A stretch of 64,000 nucleotides of DNA. Source: Clostridia bacterium (GTDB lineage Bacteria; Bacillota; Clostridia; UBA1381). The stretch spans positions 124,001-188,000 of the forward strand of contig JAGASE010000001.1 of NCBI GenBank assembly GCA_017621875.1, read 5' to 3'. The notes beneath the pieces were generated by a model that did no database searches, had not been told where the DNA came from, and saw only the letters and a list, made by a program, of their open reading frames with translations. The position numbers and the translations under genes were made by a program. Below are positions 53,107-62,630 of the stretch, piece by piece. Within the stretch, counting starts at the first letter, position 1; the number at the start of each line of letters is the position of its first letter.

Positions 53107-54081
53107 ATGAAAACTGTCTGGCTTGTTATACCGTGCTACAACGAGGAGGAGGTTATTGCAGAAACCGCAAAGCGTACCTCGGAGCTTATGTACGGTCTTA
53201 TAAAGAAAAATAAAATATCCGAAAGCAGCCGAATTGCTTTTGTAAACGATGGCTCGACCGACAGAACTCTTGAGCTTATACAGCGTTTTTGTGGAGAGGA
53301 CAAGATTTTTGCATGCATAAATCTTTCCCGAAACAGAGGGCATCAGAATGCACTCTTAGCCGGGCTTATGACTGCAAAAGAGTATGCCGACGCAGTTATT
53401 TCACTTGATGCGGATTTGCAGGACGATATCGGTGTGATTGAAAAATTTATTGACGAATTTTCGGGCGGCTCTGATATTGTATACGGCGTTCGTGCCGACC
53501 GCAAAACTGACAGTCGGATTAAAAGGGCTACTGCCGAGGGATTTTATAAATTCATGCGTCTGATGGGCGTGGATATTGTCTTTAATCACGCCGATTACCG
53601 ACTTATGAGCAAGCGTGCTATAGAAGGTCTTGCTCAGTTTGATGAAGTGAACACCTTCCTTCGCGGCATTGTTCCGCAGATAGGCTATCCGTCGAGTATA
53701 GTGGAATATTCCCGTGAAAAACGCTTTGCGGGAAAATCGAAATATCCGTTTAAAAAGATGTGCTCCTTTGCGATGGAGGGAATTACCTCCTTTAGTGTGC
53801 GTCCTATTAAAATGGCACTTGCACTCGGAATGTTATCCTTTTTGGTGAGTATTTTTATGCTTTTATATTGTATTGTGGAGCATAGCTTGGGAAACACCGT
53901 AAGCGGCTGGGCGAGCCTGGGCGTGTCGATATGGGCAATCGGAGGACTGCAGCTTCTTATGATAGGCGTTGTGGGAGAATATGTGGGAAAAATTTATCTT
54001 GAAACGAAGCACAGACCGAAATATATAATTGAGTCAGTGATATTGGATGGGGAGAAGCACGATGGACGCAAAGAGGCTTAA
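53107..54081 (+). CDS. GtrB-like membrane glycosyltransferase (GT2)
   Basis: The 324-residue protein has a GT2 catalytic domain (VIPCYNEEEVIAETAKRTSE, FVNDGSTDRTLE, LDADLQDD with the metal-binding DxD, NLSRNRGHQNALLAGL) and two C-terminal membrane helices (IKMALALGMLSFLVSIFMLL, then GGLQLLMIGVVGEYVGKIYL). It resembles bactoprenol glucosyltransferases that load sugar onto undecaprenyl phosphate. The ATG at 53107 follows AAGGTGA. The next gene, a GtrA-like protein, overlaps it by 20 bp. Confidence 0.92.
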   Translation: MKTVWLVIPCYNEEEVIAETAKRTSELMYGLIKKNKISESSRIAFVNDGSTDRTLELIQRFCGEDKIFACINLSRNRGHQNALLAGLMTAKEYADAVISLDADLQDDIGVIEKFIDEFSGGSDIVYGVRADRKTDSRIKRATAEGFYKFMRLMGVDIVFNHADYRLMSKRAIEGLAQFDEVNTFLRGIVPQIGYPSSIVEYSREKRFAGKSKYPFKKMCSFAMEGITSFSVRPIKMALALGMLSFLVSIFMLLYCIVEHSLGNTVSGWASLGVSIWAIGGLQLLMIGVVGEYVGKIYLETKHRPKYIIESVILDGEKHDGRKEA

Positions 54082-54448
54082 ACAGATTTTTTTGTATATC
54101 ATATTCGGCGTTCTGACAACACTTATAAATATTGCCGTCTATTCGATGCTGTATTACGGGCTTTTTGCAGAAAACCTGACAGCGAATATTTTAGCATGGC
54201 TTGTTTCGGTGGTATTCGCCTATATAACAAACAGGAAATGGGTTTTTGAAAGTAAAAGAAAAGAGGTATTTTTTGAGGTGGTAAAATTTTTCGGAAGCCG
54301 CGTGGCAACGGGAGCAGTCGATATGCTTTTGATGTATATATTCGTTGACCTTATTAAATTTGAGGGTGGTTTTGTAAAGACGGCGTCAAATTTAATTGTT
54401 ATTGTCCTTAATTATCTTTTAAGCAGGTATCATGTTTTTAAAGCTTGA
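54062..54448 (+). CDS. GtrA-like flippase membrane protein
   Basis: The 128-residue protein has four membrane helices and the GtrA/DPMS family patterns (LKQIFLYIIFGVLTTLINIA, AYITNRKWVFES, LNYLLSRYHVF). It probably moves the lipid-linked sugar made by the preceding GtrB-like protein. Its start at 54062 lies inside the upstream gene with GGGGAG, so it is translationally coupled. Confidence 0.9.
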   Translation: MDAKRLKQIFLYIIFGVLTTLINIAVYSMLYYGLFAENLTANILAWLVSVVFAYITNRKWVFESKRKEVFFEVVKFFGSRVATGAVDMLLMYIFVDLIKFEGGFVKTASNLIVIVLNYLLSRYHVFKA

Positions 54449-54578
54449 CGCTTTTAAAAATTCTTAATAAACTTGTCGGTTTTAAAGGTCTTTTAGCTGA
54501 AAATAAAATGGGTAAAAAGAAAGAAAAAATTCTGTTTTTTTTGAAATTTGTTGATGGGTGAAATAAGCTGTCATCTGA

Positions 54579-54585
54579 TGTCGAA
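54579..54585 (+). promoter_or_regulatory. Possible Spo0A (0A) box
   Basis: tgtcgaa at 54579-54585 equals the 0A box core, about 30 bp upstream of the -35 box at 54615. A 7-bp match alone is weak evidence. Confidence 0.3.
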
Positions 54586-54614
54586 CGATTTTTGGAAAAA
54601 AATGTAAATTCGTA

Positions 54615-54643
54615 TTGACATACACATTTTATTGTGGTAAATT
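54615..54643 (+). promoter_or_regulatory. Sigma-A promoter for the small ORF at 54673
   Basis: TTGACA (54615-54620) and TAAATT (54638-54643), spacer 17 bp, with TGTGG before the -10. Confidence 0.8.
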
Positions 54644-54672
54644 GATGCTATAGAGAAAAGGAGAGATGAAAA

Positions 54673-54813
54673 ATGATTACTTGTGTCGATAAAAGGAATG
54701 AACAGAGAGCAGAGTTTGACATGGTTATTGAAAAGAATATAGATAACCTTTCATCTCCTGCATTAGTCGAGAAAGCATTAAAGCTTGAAAAGTTGCTTTC
54801 AAAAACCAAGTGA
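54673..54813 (+). CDS. 46-residue protein, faintly Spo0E-like
   Basis: MITCVDKRNEQRAEFDMVIE starts a 46-residue frame with its own promoter and a good GGAGAG site. Its second half is one amphipathic helix (SSPALVEKALKLEKLLSKTK). The pattern is similar to Spo0E-family phosphatases (SQELDKLI), but the key Ser and Asp are replaced by Ala and Glu. The function is not known; a regulatory role is a guess. Confidence 0.65.
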   Translation: MITCVDKRNEQRAEFDMVIEKNIDNLSSPALVEKALKLEKLLSKTK

Positions 54814-54827
54814 TTGTCCACAAAAAT

Positions 54828-54880
54828 CCCCCGTACGCAAGCGGCAAATAAGTCGTAAGTGCACGGGGATAATTTTTTCT
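54828..54880. terminator. Terminator between the small ORF and malQ
   Basis: Imperfect stem anchored by ccccgt (54829-54834) and acgggg (54863-54868), with a T-run at 54873-54878. It may serve both convergent genes. Confidence 0.75.
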
Positions 54881-54882
54881 TG

Positions 54883-56355
54883 TTAATTTTTGTGAAGACT
54901 GCGTTTGTAAAGACGTGTAAGATGCTCAATATGATATGCGACGCCGTCGTGCAAAGCTCCTTTTTTTATGCGGTAGCTCCAGTTTTCATCATTCGCGGTT
55001 GAGGGAGTGTTCATTCTTCTTCCGTAGCCTAGATAGTCCTGAATTGGAATTACTGCAAGCTTTGCACGGCTTGCCAAAATTGTGCGAACCATTGCAACGG
55101 GGACGAGGTCATCAGTTCCGACATCAAGGTAGTCGCGGATAAATTCCTTATTCGGCTCATTCTCATACCAACCGATTATTGTGTCATTATCGTGTGTGCC
55201 GGTGTATGCAACGCAGTTTTCCGGATAATTATACGGCAGATATGGATTGTCGTTATATGGGTCAAATGCAAATTGAAGCACCTTCATGCCGGGAAAACCG
55301 CTCTTTTTCAAAAGCTCGTGAACATCCTCGGTAAGATAACCTAAGTCCTCGGCGATAATCTGCACTTCGGGAACGCGGTTTTTAACTGAGTTAAAAAGCG
55401 ACATACCGGGACCTTTTTTCCATTCTCCCCGTTTTGCGTCGGTATCTCCGTAAGGTATTGCATAGTAGGCTTCAAAGCCTCTGAAATGGTCAAGGCGAAT
55501 AATATCGTACAGCTTCATGCTTGTGCTTAAGCGGCTTATCCACCAGCTGTACCCGTCCTCCGACATTACGCTCCAGTCATATAGCGGATTTCCCCAAAGC
55601 TGACCGTCTGCCGAAAAGGCGTCGGGCGGACAGCCTGCGATTGCTTTTGGCGTGCCATCAGCGTCAAGCTGAAAAAGCTTTCTGTTTGTCCATACGTCGC
55701 AGGAGTCAAGGGCAACATAAATCGGGATATCACCGATAATTTCTATTCCGTTTGAATTTGCATATTCCTTAAGCTTGCTCCACTGACTGTAGAATATATA
55801 CTGACGGAACTTGTATAGCTCAATTCTGTTCCAAAGCTCATTTGTATATTTCTGTACTGCCGCCGTGGTATGATTTTTGATTCCCTCGTCCCATTCATAC
55901 CAGGGCTTTTGGTCAAAATGCTCCTTTAATGCCATGTATAAAGCAAAGTCATCAAGCCAATATGCATTTTCTGAGCTGAAGGCATTGTATTCGGGAGTGA
56001 TATGAAAGCGTGAAAAAGCTTTTTCCAAAATGTCATTCTTGTATGCTTTTACCGCCTCGAAGTCAACCTTTTCCTCGTCGCTGCCAAAGAAAATCCCGTC
56101 AAAATCTTCGCCCCAAAGCAGTCCTTGGTTTTTTAGCTCTGTAAGGTCGATAAGCAGAGGATTCCCGGCAAAAACGCTTGGACTCTGATAAGGGGAATTT
56201 CCAAATTCAGTGGGGTGCAGCGGCAGTACCTGCCAGCAGCTTTGACCTGTACGCTTTAAAAAATCAACAAATTCAAATGCGTCCTTTCCTATTGTTCCTA
56301 TGCCGAAATCTGTGGGAAGGCTTGAAATATGCATCAAAATACCGGCTTTTCTCAT
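54883..56355 (-). CDS. malQ: 4-alpha-glucanotransferase
   Basis: The 490-residue GH77 protein shows AGILMHISSLPTDFGIGTIG, WQVLPLHPTEFGNSPYQSPS, the nucleophile region IIRLDHFRGFEAYYAIPYGD (Asp) and IIAEDLGYLTEDVHELL (Glu acid/base), then AYTGTHDNDTIIGWY. It disproportionates maltodextrins. No other maltose genes are next to it. The length is normal for the family. Confidence 0.96.
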   Translation of the reverse strand: MRKAGILMHISSLPTDFGIGTIGKDAFEFVDFLKRTGQSCWQVLPLHPTEFGNSPYQSPSVFAGNPLLIDLTELKNQGLLWGEDFDGIFFGSDEEKVDFEAVKAYKNDILEKAFSRFHITPEYNAFSSENAYWLDDFALYMALKEHFDQKPWYEWDEGIKNHTTAAVQKYTNELWNRIELYKFRQYIFYSQWSKLKEYANSNGIEIIGDIPIYVALDSCDVWTNRKLFQLDADGTPKAIAGCPPDAFSADGQLWGNPLYDWSVMSEDGYSWWISRLSTSMKLYDIIRLDHFRGFEAYYAIPYGDTDAKRGEWKKGPGMSLFNSVKNRVPEVQIIAEDLGYLTEDVHELLKKSGFPGMKVLQFAFDPYNDNPYLPYNYPENCVAYTGTHDNDTIIGWYENEPNKEFIRDYLDVGTDDLVPVAMVRTILASRAKLAVIPIQDYLGYGRRMNTPSTANDENWSYRIKKGALHDGVAYHIEHLTRLYKRSLHKN

Positions 56356-56495
56356 TTTTGATTCTTCCTCTCTTAATATAAGCGTGTCTGCTTAAATTTT
56401 TATACTGACGACTATACAAACTGCTCAAATTTTGCAGCAATGTATAGGCGGCTGATAATATTTTAACATATTATTCAGGAAAAAGCAAAAATATA

Positions 56496-56524
56496 TTGAA
56501 ATTTTTGAAAAAATATAGTAAAAT
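56496..56524 (+). promoter_or_regulatory. Sigma-A promoter for the alcohol dehydrogenase
   Basis: TTGAAA (56496-56501) and TAAAAT (56519-56524), spacer 17 bp. Confidence 0.65.
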
Positions 56525-56565
56525 AATAGTTAACGTAATGCTGGGAGCGGAAACGGAGAAGAAAA

Positions 56566-57711
56566 ATGAAAAGCTTTGACATTAAAACAAAAATTTATTT
56601 TGGAGATAATGCACTGGACAGACTTGAGGCTCTGCCGTATAAGCGAGTGCTTGTTATTACCGACCCGTTTATAGAAAAGAGTGGTATGCTGCAGGCAATT
56701 ACATATCGTCTTACCAACGGGAATATAGAGTTTGATGTATTCACCGATGTTGTGCCCGACCCTCCGATTGAAAAAATTACCGCAGGCGTGGAAAAGGTTG
56801 TTTCCTATAATCCTGAATGTATAGTTGCTGTCGGAGGAGGAAGTGCTCTTGATGAGGCTAAGGCTATCCGCGAGTTTGCACGCAAGGTGACGGGGAATAA
56901 CGAGGTTGCACTTATCGCAATTCCTACGACCAGCGGTACAGGAAGCGAGGTTACGAGCTTTGCTGTTGTGACCGATTCGGCTCAGGGTATAAAATATCCG
57001 CTTGTATCGGAGGATTTGCTGCCGACTGAGGCTATTTTGGACGCAGAGCTTGTGAAAAGCGTTCCGGCGTCAATCACGGCAGATACAGGAATGGACGTTT
57101 TAACTCATGCACTTGAAGCGTATGTAAGTACGGAAAATAACGAGTTTTCAAACGCTCTTGCAGAAAAGGCAATAGAAATCTGCGGAACATTTTTGCTGCG
57201 TTCGTATCTTGATAATAATGATACGCATGCAAGGAAAAAGATGCATGTTGCGTCCTGTCTTGCAGGACTGGCGTTTAATTCGGCGTCGTTGGGACTTAAC
57301 CACGGAATTGCCCATGCAATCGGTGCACAGTTCCATATCCCGCACGGAAGGGCGAACGCGATGGTGCTGCCGCATATAATAGAATATAACTCTGATATCA
57401 ATAAGCACTCAAAGAGCAGACCGACGTATTCGCCGTGTGTTAAAAAGTATGTGAATGCTGCAAAGCTTTTGGGCGTTAACAACTTTAACGAAATTACGAC
57501 TGTCCGGGCTTTAGTCAGCTATATTCAGTTCCTGATGAAAGAAATGAATATGCCGCTGTCTATTTCACAGTGTCAGATTGATAAAAATGAATATTTCAAC
57601 GCAATAGATAAAATGGCTGAACATGCCGTAAATGACGCCTGCACCAAAACCAATCCGCGTGTTCCTACCAAAATGGAGGTTGCGTCAATTTTAGAGCACC
57701 TATACGAATAA
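56566..57711 (+). CDS. Iron-containing alcohol dehydrogenase
   Basis: The 381-residue protein has VGGGSALDEAKAIREFARKV, the IAIPTTSGTGSEVTSFAVVT motif, metal ligands in TGMDVLTHALEAYVST and NHGIAHAIGAQFHIPHGRAN (four His/Asp positions). It fits the PduQ-like 1-propanol/alcohol dehydrogenase branch and probably reduces an aldehyde in fermentation. The physiological substrate is not certain. Confidence 0.92.
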   Translation: MKSFDIKTKIYFGDNALDRLEALPYKRVLVITDPFIEKSGMLQAITYRLTNGNIEFDVFTDVVPDPPIEKITAGVEKVVSYNPECIVAVGGGSALDEAKAIREFARKVTGNNEVALIAIPTTSGTGSEVTSFAVVTDSAQGIKYPLVSEDLLPTEAILDAELVKSVPASITADTGMDVLTHALEAYVSTENNEFSNALAEKAIEICGTFLLRSYLDNNDTHARKKMHVASCLAGLAFNSASLGLNHGIAHAIGAQFHIPHGRANAMVLPHIIEYNSDINKHSKSRPTYSPCVKKYVNAAKLLGVNNFNEITTVRALVSYIQFLMKEMNMPLSISQCQIDKNEYFNAIDKMAEHAVNDACTKTNPRVPTKMEVASILEHLYE

Positions 57712-57886
57712 AACTGAATATAGGATTTTGCCCTGATAACTTACGTGGTGTGTATCGTTTTGCTAAGGTTTCTACTTTTTTTGAGTAGCGGGTATTAAGT
57801 TGCGTATAATATATAGAAGAAATAGGTTGCTTTGCCGGAGTCCGCACGGCAAAATAAAAAATTTGCGGAAAGAAAGGATTAATTTT

Positions 57887-58462
57887 ATGAATATTTGTGT
57901 ATATGGTGCATCAAGCGATTTGATTGATAAATCGTTTATTGAGGCTGCGGAGGGGCTCGGAAGAGAGCTTGCGAAAAGAGGGCATACCCTTATTTTCGGC
58001 GGCGGTGCAGGCGGCGTTATGGGAGCATCGGCAAGAGGTGTAGCGTCGGAAAACGGAAAAATTATAGGTATTACACCGGAGTTTTTTAACGTAGACGGCA
58101 TGGTTTATGAAAGCTGCAGCGAGCTTATAAGACCGGCTACTATGCGTGAGCGAAAGAAAATGCTGGAGGATATGTCCGACGGATTTATTATGGCTCCGGG
58201 GGGTATAGGTACCTTTGATGAATTTTTTGAGATACTTACGCTTAAGCAGCTGTCAAGGCACACAAAGGCAATCGCAATTTATAATGTAAATAATTATTTT
58301 GGTGACCTTTTAAATCTTATGAAAAAGGCCATTGAGGAGAATTTTGTAAAGGAAGAATGTCTGGAGCTTTATCGCGTATTCGATGATGCAGGAGAGCTGC
58401 TTGATTATATGGAAGGCTATAAGCCTGTAGACCTTGATATACTGAATTTTAAGAATATATAA
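57887..58462 (+). CDS. LOG-family protein (lysine-decarboxylase-like)
   Basis: The 191-residue protein has the family motifs NICVYGASSDLIDKSF, LIFGGGAGGVMGASARG, and MAPGGIGTFDEFFEILTLKQ, the PGGxGTxxE active site. LOG proteins hydrolyse nucleotide monophosphate derivatives, including cytokinin ribosides. The bacterial role is mostly unknown. The ATG at 57887 follows AAAGGA; the frame is open further upstream without a site. Confidence 0.9.
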   Translation: MNICVYGASSDLIDKSFIEAAEGLGRELAKRGHTLIFGGGAGGVMGASARGVASENGKIIGITPEFFNVDGMVYESCSELIRPATMRERKKMLEDMSDGFIMAPGGIGTFDEFFEILTLKQLSRHTKAIAIYNVNNYFGDLLNLMKKAIEENFVKEECLELYRVFDDAGELLDYMEGYKPVDLDILNFKNI

Positions 58463-58469
58463 GAAATTT

Positions 58470-58507
58470 AAAAGTCCACGCAGAAAATATTTTCTGCGTG
58501 GACTTTT
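58470..58507. terminator. Bidirectional terminator between LOG and Na/Pi genes
   Basis: A perfect 38-bp palindrome with arms aaaagtccacgcagaaaat, GC-rich inside and with A-/T-runs outside. It can end transcription from both convergent genes. Confidence 0.93.
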
Positions 58508-58513
58508 GCGTTG

Positions 58514-60262
58514 TTAAATTTGTCCGAGTGCATATTTTTTCTTGTATGCTTCATACATTTCTCTGTATTCAGGGCTGTTATTGCGGACCTCCCTTAATGA
58601 TTCATGTATATTCATGTTGTTGTGTGCAACATCGAAGATACAGCCGGCAATGTTTGAGCAGTGGTCCGAGGTTCGCTCAAGATTGGTAAGAAGGTCGGAC
58701 CAGATAAAGCCTGCCTCAATCGTACAATTGCCTTTCTGGAGTCTTGTGATATGACGCATACGCATCTTTTCCTTGAGATTATCGATTATCTCCTCAAGCG
58801 GCTCAACCTTGGCTGCCGCGTCTAAGTTGTTATTAATGAAGGATTCAAGCGATGAATCCAATATTTCGATTACGGCAGCAAAAATTGTATTTAAGTCAGC
58901 CTGTGCAGAATCGGAAAATTCAATATTCTTTTCCCGAAGCTCTTCAAGAGACTCAATCAGGTTTACGCTATGGTCGGAAATTCGCTCAAAATCACCTATG
59001 ACCTTTAAAAGCTTTGCTATTTCAACGCTTTCCTGTTCGCTTACGGGGCGTCCGCTGAGCTTTACAAGATAGGTTCCCAAAACATCTTCGTAATGGTCGG
59101 TTTTCCCTTCGATTTTGCGGATATCCGCGGCAATTTCATCGGTATAATTGTCAAATGCCTCAAGGCTCTTTTTAAGTGCTGCAGCCGAGGTGTTTGCCAT
59201 TTCCACAGCGAGCTTGTGGCAATATTCAAGTGCAACAGAAGGAGTCAGAAGCAGTCGGTCGTCTATTTCAGGCATAGTCTCTTTAGTCTCTGAGTTGGGA
59301 ACGAGCTTGTTAACAAGTCGCTCCAAGAAGCCGGACATCGGATAAAGAATTATTGTGCATATAATATTAAACGCCGAATGTGCTACCGCAATGCCGAACA
59401 GACTTGCGGCTTCGTCAAGAATAACAGGGTTGAGAATTTCTTTTATAATGGTGAATACAATGAGCAGAGTAATCGTTCCGATAATATTGAAGAAAAGATG
59501 CACCAATGCCGCACGCTTCGCGTTTTTGTTTGTACCGAAGGAGGATAGGATTGCGGTTATACACGTGCCTATGTTCTGTCCCATAATAATCGGGATTGCC
59601 GCACTGTAGGAAACATGACCTGTGGCAGCAAGTGCCTGAAGAATACCGACGGACGCTGAGCTTGACTGAATGATTGCAGTGAGCACTGCACCGACAAGTA
59701 CGCCCAAAATCGGATTTTTGAAAAGAATAAACATGTTGCGGAAGCCTTCAACCTCTGCAAGACCGGCAACTGCATCTGACATTGTATCCATGCCGAACAT
59801 GAGAGTTGCAAAGCCAAGCAGTATTGTTCCCGTATCCTTTTTCTTGCTGCTTGAAGTCATATAGAAAATAATTCCTAATGCTGCAAGAATAGGAGTAAAG
59901 GACGTAGGCTTTAAAAGCTTTACAAAGATGTTGCCGCTTTCGATACCGGCAAGACTCAGAATCCATGCGGTTACGGTTGTACCGATATTCGCACCCATGA
60001 TGACGTTGATTGCTTGCTTAAGCGTCATGAGTCCTGAGTTTACAAAGCCGACAACCATAACTGTGGTTGCAGATGAGCTTTGAATTACTGCAGTAACGGC
60101 AAGACCTGTAAAAAGTCCCATAAGCTTCTTTGTGGTAAGCTTACTTAAAAGAGTTCGCAGGCTTCCTCCTGCACGGCGTTCCAATGCTTCGCCCATTATG
60201 TTCATACCGAACAGGAATAAGCTGAGTCCGCCAATTAGTGTGAGTACGTCAAAAATGTCCAT
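58514..60262 (-). CDS. Na/Pi cotransporter-family protein with PhoU domain
   Basis: The 582-residue protein has two Na/Pi-cotransporter repeats with QSSSA motifs (AVIQSSSATTVMVVGFVNSG and AIIQSSSASVGILQALAATG) in a membrane part of about 320 residues, then a cytoplasmic PhoU-like helical domain (VIGDFERISDHSVNLIESLE, TSDHCSNIAGCIF). It should import phosphate with sodium. GGAGG lies upstream. Confidence 0.93.
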   Translation of the reverse strand: MDIFDVLTLIGGLSLFLFGMNIMGEALERRAGGSLRTLLSKLTTKKLMGLFTGLAVTAVIQSSSATTVMVVGFVNSGLMTLKQAINVIMGANIGTTVTAWILSLAGIESGNIFVKLLKPTSFTPILAALGIIFYMTSSSKKKDTGTILLGFATLMFGMDTMSDAVAGLAEVEGFRNMFILFKNPILGVLVGAVLTAIIQSSSASVGILQALAATGHVSYSAAIPIIMGQNIGTCITAILSSFGTNKNAKRAALVHLFFNIIGTITLLIVFTIIKEILNPVILDEAASLFGIAVAHSAFNIICTIILYPMSGFLERLVNKLVPNSETKETMPEIDDRLLLTPSVALEYCHKLAVEMANTSAAALKKSLEAFDNYTDEIAADIRKIEGKTDHYEDVLGTYLVKLSGRPVSEQESVEIAKLLKVIGDFERISDHSVNLIESLEELREKNIEFSDSAQADLNTIFAAVIEILDSSLESFINNNLDAAAKVEPLEEIIDNLKEKMRMRHITRLQKGNCTIEAGFIWSDLLTNLERTSDHCSNIAGCIFDVAHNNMNIHESLREVRNNSPEYREMYEAYKKKYALGQI

Positions 60263-60364
60263 AAATTTTTACCTCCGAGTAAATGATAATTTATGCCTTT
60301 GTATGTAAAAATCTATCTAAAGCTATTGCCGCGAATTGGGCAAGGGAGCATTATTGTTGCTTTC

Positions 60365-60428
60365 AAAAAGGCAGAGGATATCCGAAATGTTTTATTATAA
60401 AAATGTATGTACATGGATATTCTCTGCC
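60365..60428 (-). terminator. Leader or intergenic terminator before the Na/Pi gene
   Basis: On the minus strand, arms ggcagagaatatcc and ggatatcctctgcc (60370-60383, 60415-60428, one mismatch; 31-base loop) are followed by a T-run. It lies about 105 bp upstream of the gene start. The rest of the 341-bp gap 60263-60603 shows no gene. It may end the DUF2798 transcript or act as an attenuator. Confidence 0.65.
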
Positions 60429-60603
60429 TATTGTATTATGGGTTGTCCCGGTAAAAATTATAACTTAAAAAGGTTTTCGTTTTTGACAATGTTTACTTAA
60501 AAACGGGAGGATTATTTCCAAACCAAAAATCGTCCATATAAAACTATTTGTTTCCGAAATTCCTCCATGATAATTATATCACACTAATCGCAAAATGTCT
60601 ACA

Positions 60604-61173
60604 TTATTTTGCAAATTCTTCCTGTCTTTTTTTAATATCCTTTGCAAAGATTAGTTTAAACACTGTTCTGATAAGCGGCTGGATAAAGAACAACTGTGTG
60701 AAAAATGCAAACGGGAAGTTGAAACAAACGAGCTTTATCCAATTTGCAAGCAGTGTTAAGAAATTAAAGCCCAGATAATACGGATAGTAAATAATGGCTG
60801 CAAGGAAGCTCATTGCAGGGCACATAAGTCCTACCGTTGCACATATAATGGCTGTTTCAAACAAAACGGGGTGTACGGTTTTTGGATCAAATACCTTTGA
60901 AGCAAGCCGGAATGAGCATGGACTTCCCATGAGCATTTCCAGCGTATAGGCTAAGATAAACTCCAGAATAACAACACACCAGATTGGGAATGTTTGTCCG
61001 AACATCATTACGCCTCCGTTTAAGCGTATACCGTCAAGCACTCCCGCTGCACCCTCGATTGATGAAAAATAGCTGCCGTTTATTACATATAGGCTGTAAA
61101 AAACGTAGGAATGTACCGTAACAAGTACGGTTAAGAATGCGAATACCATTCTTTGAAATTGATTTCTTGGCAT
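60604..61173 (-). CDS. DUF2798-family membrane protein
   Basis: The 189-residue protein has about five membrane helices and starts MPRNQFQRMVFAFLTVLVTV, which is the DUF2798 pattern. It seems to contain two related halves (second: FDPKTVHPVLFETAIICATV). The function is unknown. The ATG at 61173 follows AAAGGGG; the frame is open to 61245 without a binding site. Confidence 0.75.
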   Translation of the reverse strand: MPRNQFQRMVFAFLTVLVTVHSYVFYSLYVINGSYFSSIEGAAGVLDGIRLNGGVMMFGQTFPIWCVVILEFILAYTLEMLMGSPCSFRLASKVFDPKTVHPVLFETAIICATVGLMCPAMSFLAAIIYYPYYLGFNFLTLLANWIKLVCFNFPFAFFTQLFFIQPLIRTVFKLIFAKDIKKRQEEFAK

Positions 61174-61393
61174 AAAAATACCCCTTTCCGCCGATTTCGG
61201 CAATAAATTTCTGCACATAAAAACACAAGCAGATACGTTGTACATTAAATCGTTTGCTACAAATTACCGTAATCAGATTTATGTGTCAAAGCACTACTTG
61301 TGTCGTTATGTATGCAGTATTGAATTTTCATTGGATTGAAATCCAAAGACCAAATAATTCTATCACAAATTTTGTCGGATTTCAAGCAATTTT

Positions 61394-62401
61394 TCAAATA
61401 TCTTCTAAATAATAAGCCTGCGTGTTTGCACGGTTTCCGCTCTCATCAATGACGTCGATTCTGAAATAGGTATCAGATTCCCTTATTTCAAATTCCGCCT
61501 CGGTTATATATCCGCCTTCGGGTGCGGATTTACATGCTGCACGTCTACCAAATGTAGAAAGCGTTATACGTTTTGCATCGGAGCACTTGATATATACCTT
61601 ATTTCCCTCGGTATACAGCTCGTGAATTACAGGTCCTGACGATGCATAAAAGCGTCCGTCCAAAAGTGCGGATATTATATTTTCATAACTGAGCGACGGA
61701 GCGTTCACCATTACGAATGCTCCGAGTACATCGTTGCGATGGTTGTGGTTATCGTCGCCGCAGGAGGCAAAAATCCGCTTTCCATCACGCAGAAAGTCAT
61801 CTAAAACATTTATGTCGTATTCATAAAGACCGCCTGTATTGCAGGAATGATTATAAATTTCAACTCCCCACAGACCTTCATATTCGCTGTACTCACGATA
61901 ATTTTCAAGCGACCATCTGGGGTGATTGTAGCATACGAAAAATCCGTTTTCGTTAGCGGTTCGGATTATCTCATTAATTCCGTCACGACCGTATACTCTG
62001 CTATAGTCGCCGCCGAGCTTTTTTAAGGAGGCACGCTTTTCGCCGGTTGTGTAATGGTCAAGAGTAGGGTCATAGCAGATATTTACGTTGTTATCCTGCT
62101 TTTTTGCGTACAGATTCAGGTGACACACCTTCATATTAAAATTTACCAGTGTGGACTGCTCCGGAAACTCCTTTATCGCAAGCTCTGTACTTGTAAGGGT
62201 GACAAAGTCCTCATCGTCAAGATAGGAGTTGTTATTGATATGTTCATGGTCGGTAATGGCAAGGAAACTGTAGCCATGTGACTTAAACAGCTCCTTAAGC
62301 TCCTCCGGCGAAAGCTTTCCGTCCGAAAGATTGCTGTGGCAATGCATATTACCTTTGTAAAAATTCATGTTGCTGTCAAGTAAAATTTTCTTTTTATCCA
62401 T
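61394..62401 (-). CDS. PHP-domain metal-dependent phosphoesterase-like protein
   Basis: The 335-residue protein has the PHP motifs KGNMHCHSNLSDGKLSPEEL, FLAITDHEHINNNSYLDD, YNHPRWSLENY and ASCGDDNHNHRNDVLGAFVM, giving several metal-binding His/Asp positions. PHP enzymes hydrolyse phosphoesters; this branch with an extra C-terminal beta region (about residues 265-335) is usually not assigned. The substrate is unknown. Confidence 0.87.
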   Translation of the reverse strand: MDKKKILLDSNMNFYKGNMHCHSNLSDGKLSPEELKELFKSHGYSFLAITDHEHINNNSYLDDEDFVTLTSTELAIKEFPEQSTLVNFNMKVCHLNLYAKKQDNNVNICYDPTLDHYTTGEKRASLKKLGGDYSRVYGRDGINEIIRTANENGFFVCYNHPRWSLENYREYSEYEGLWGVEIYNHSCNTGGLYEYDINVLDDFLRDGKRIFASCGDDNHNHRNDVLGAFVMVNAPSLSYENIISALLDGRFYASSGPVIHELYTEGNKVYIKCSDAKRITLSTFGRRAACKSAPEGGYITEAEFEIRESDTYFRIDVIDESGNRANTQAYYLEDI

Positions 62402-62523
62402 TTCAATACCCTCTTTTATGTAGGTTTTCTTTAACTAAAATTATATATACAAATGATTGAAATGTCAAGACGCGAGGGCAAAAAGAAAGTTACAAAAATC
62501 CGAAATGACAATACCATAATCAA

Positions 62524-62552
62524 TTGACTTTGCATTAGAATAATCGCATAAT
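62524..62552 (+). promoter_or_regulatory. Sigma-A promoter for the secreted protein at 62631
   Basis: TTGACT (62524-62529) and CATAAT (62547-62552), spacer 17 bp. Confidence 0.65.
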
Positions 62553-62630
62553 TTAATTAACAAGGGCAGGGCGGAGACTTTTACGGCTTGAGGATGTCTC
62601 GGTTTTGCGGTTAAGGAGGAATAAATAAAA

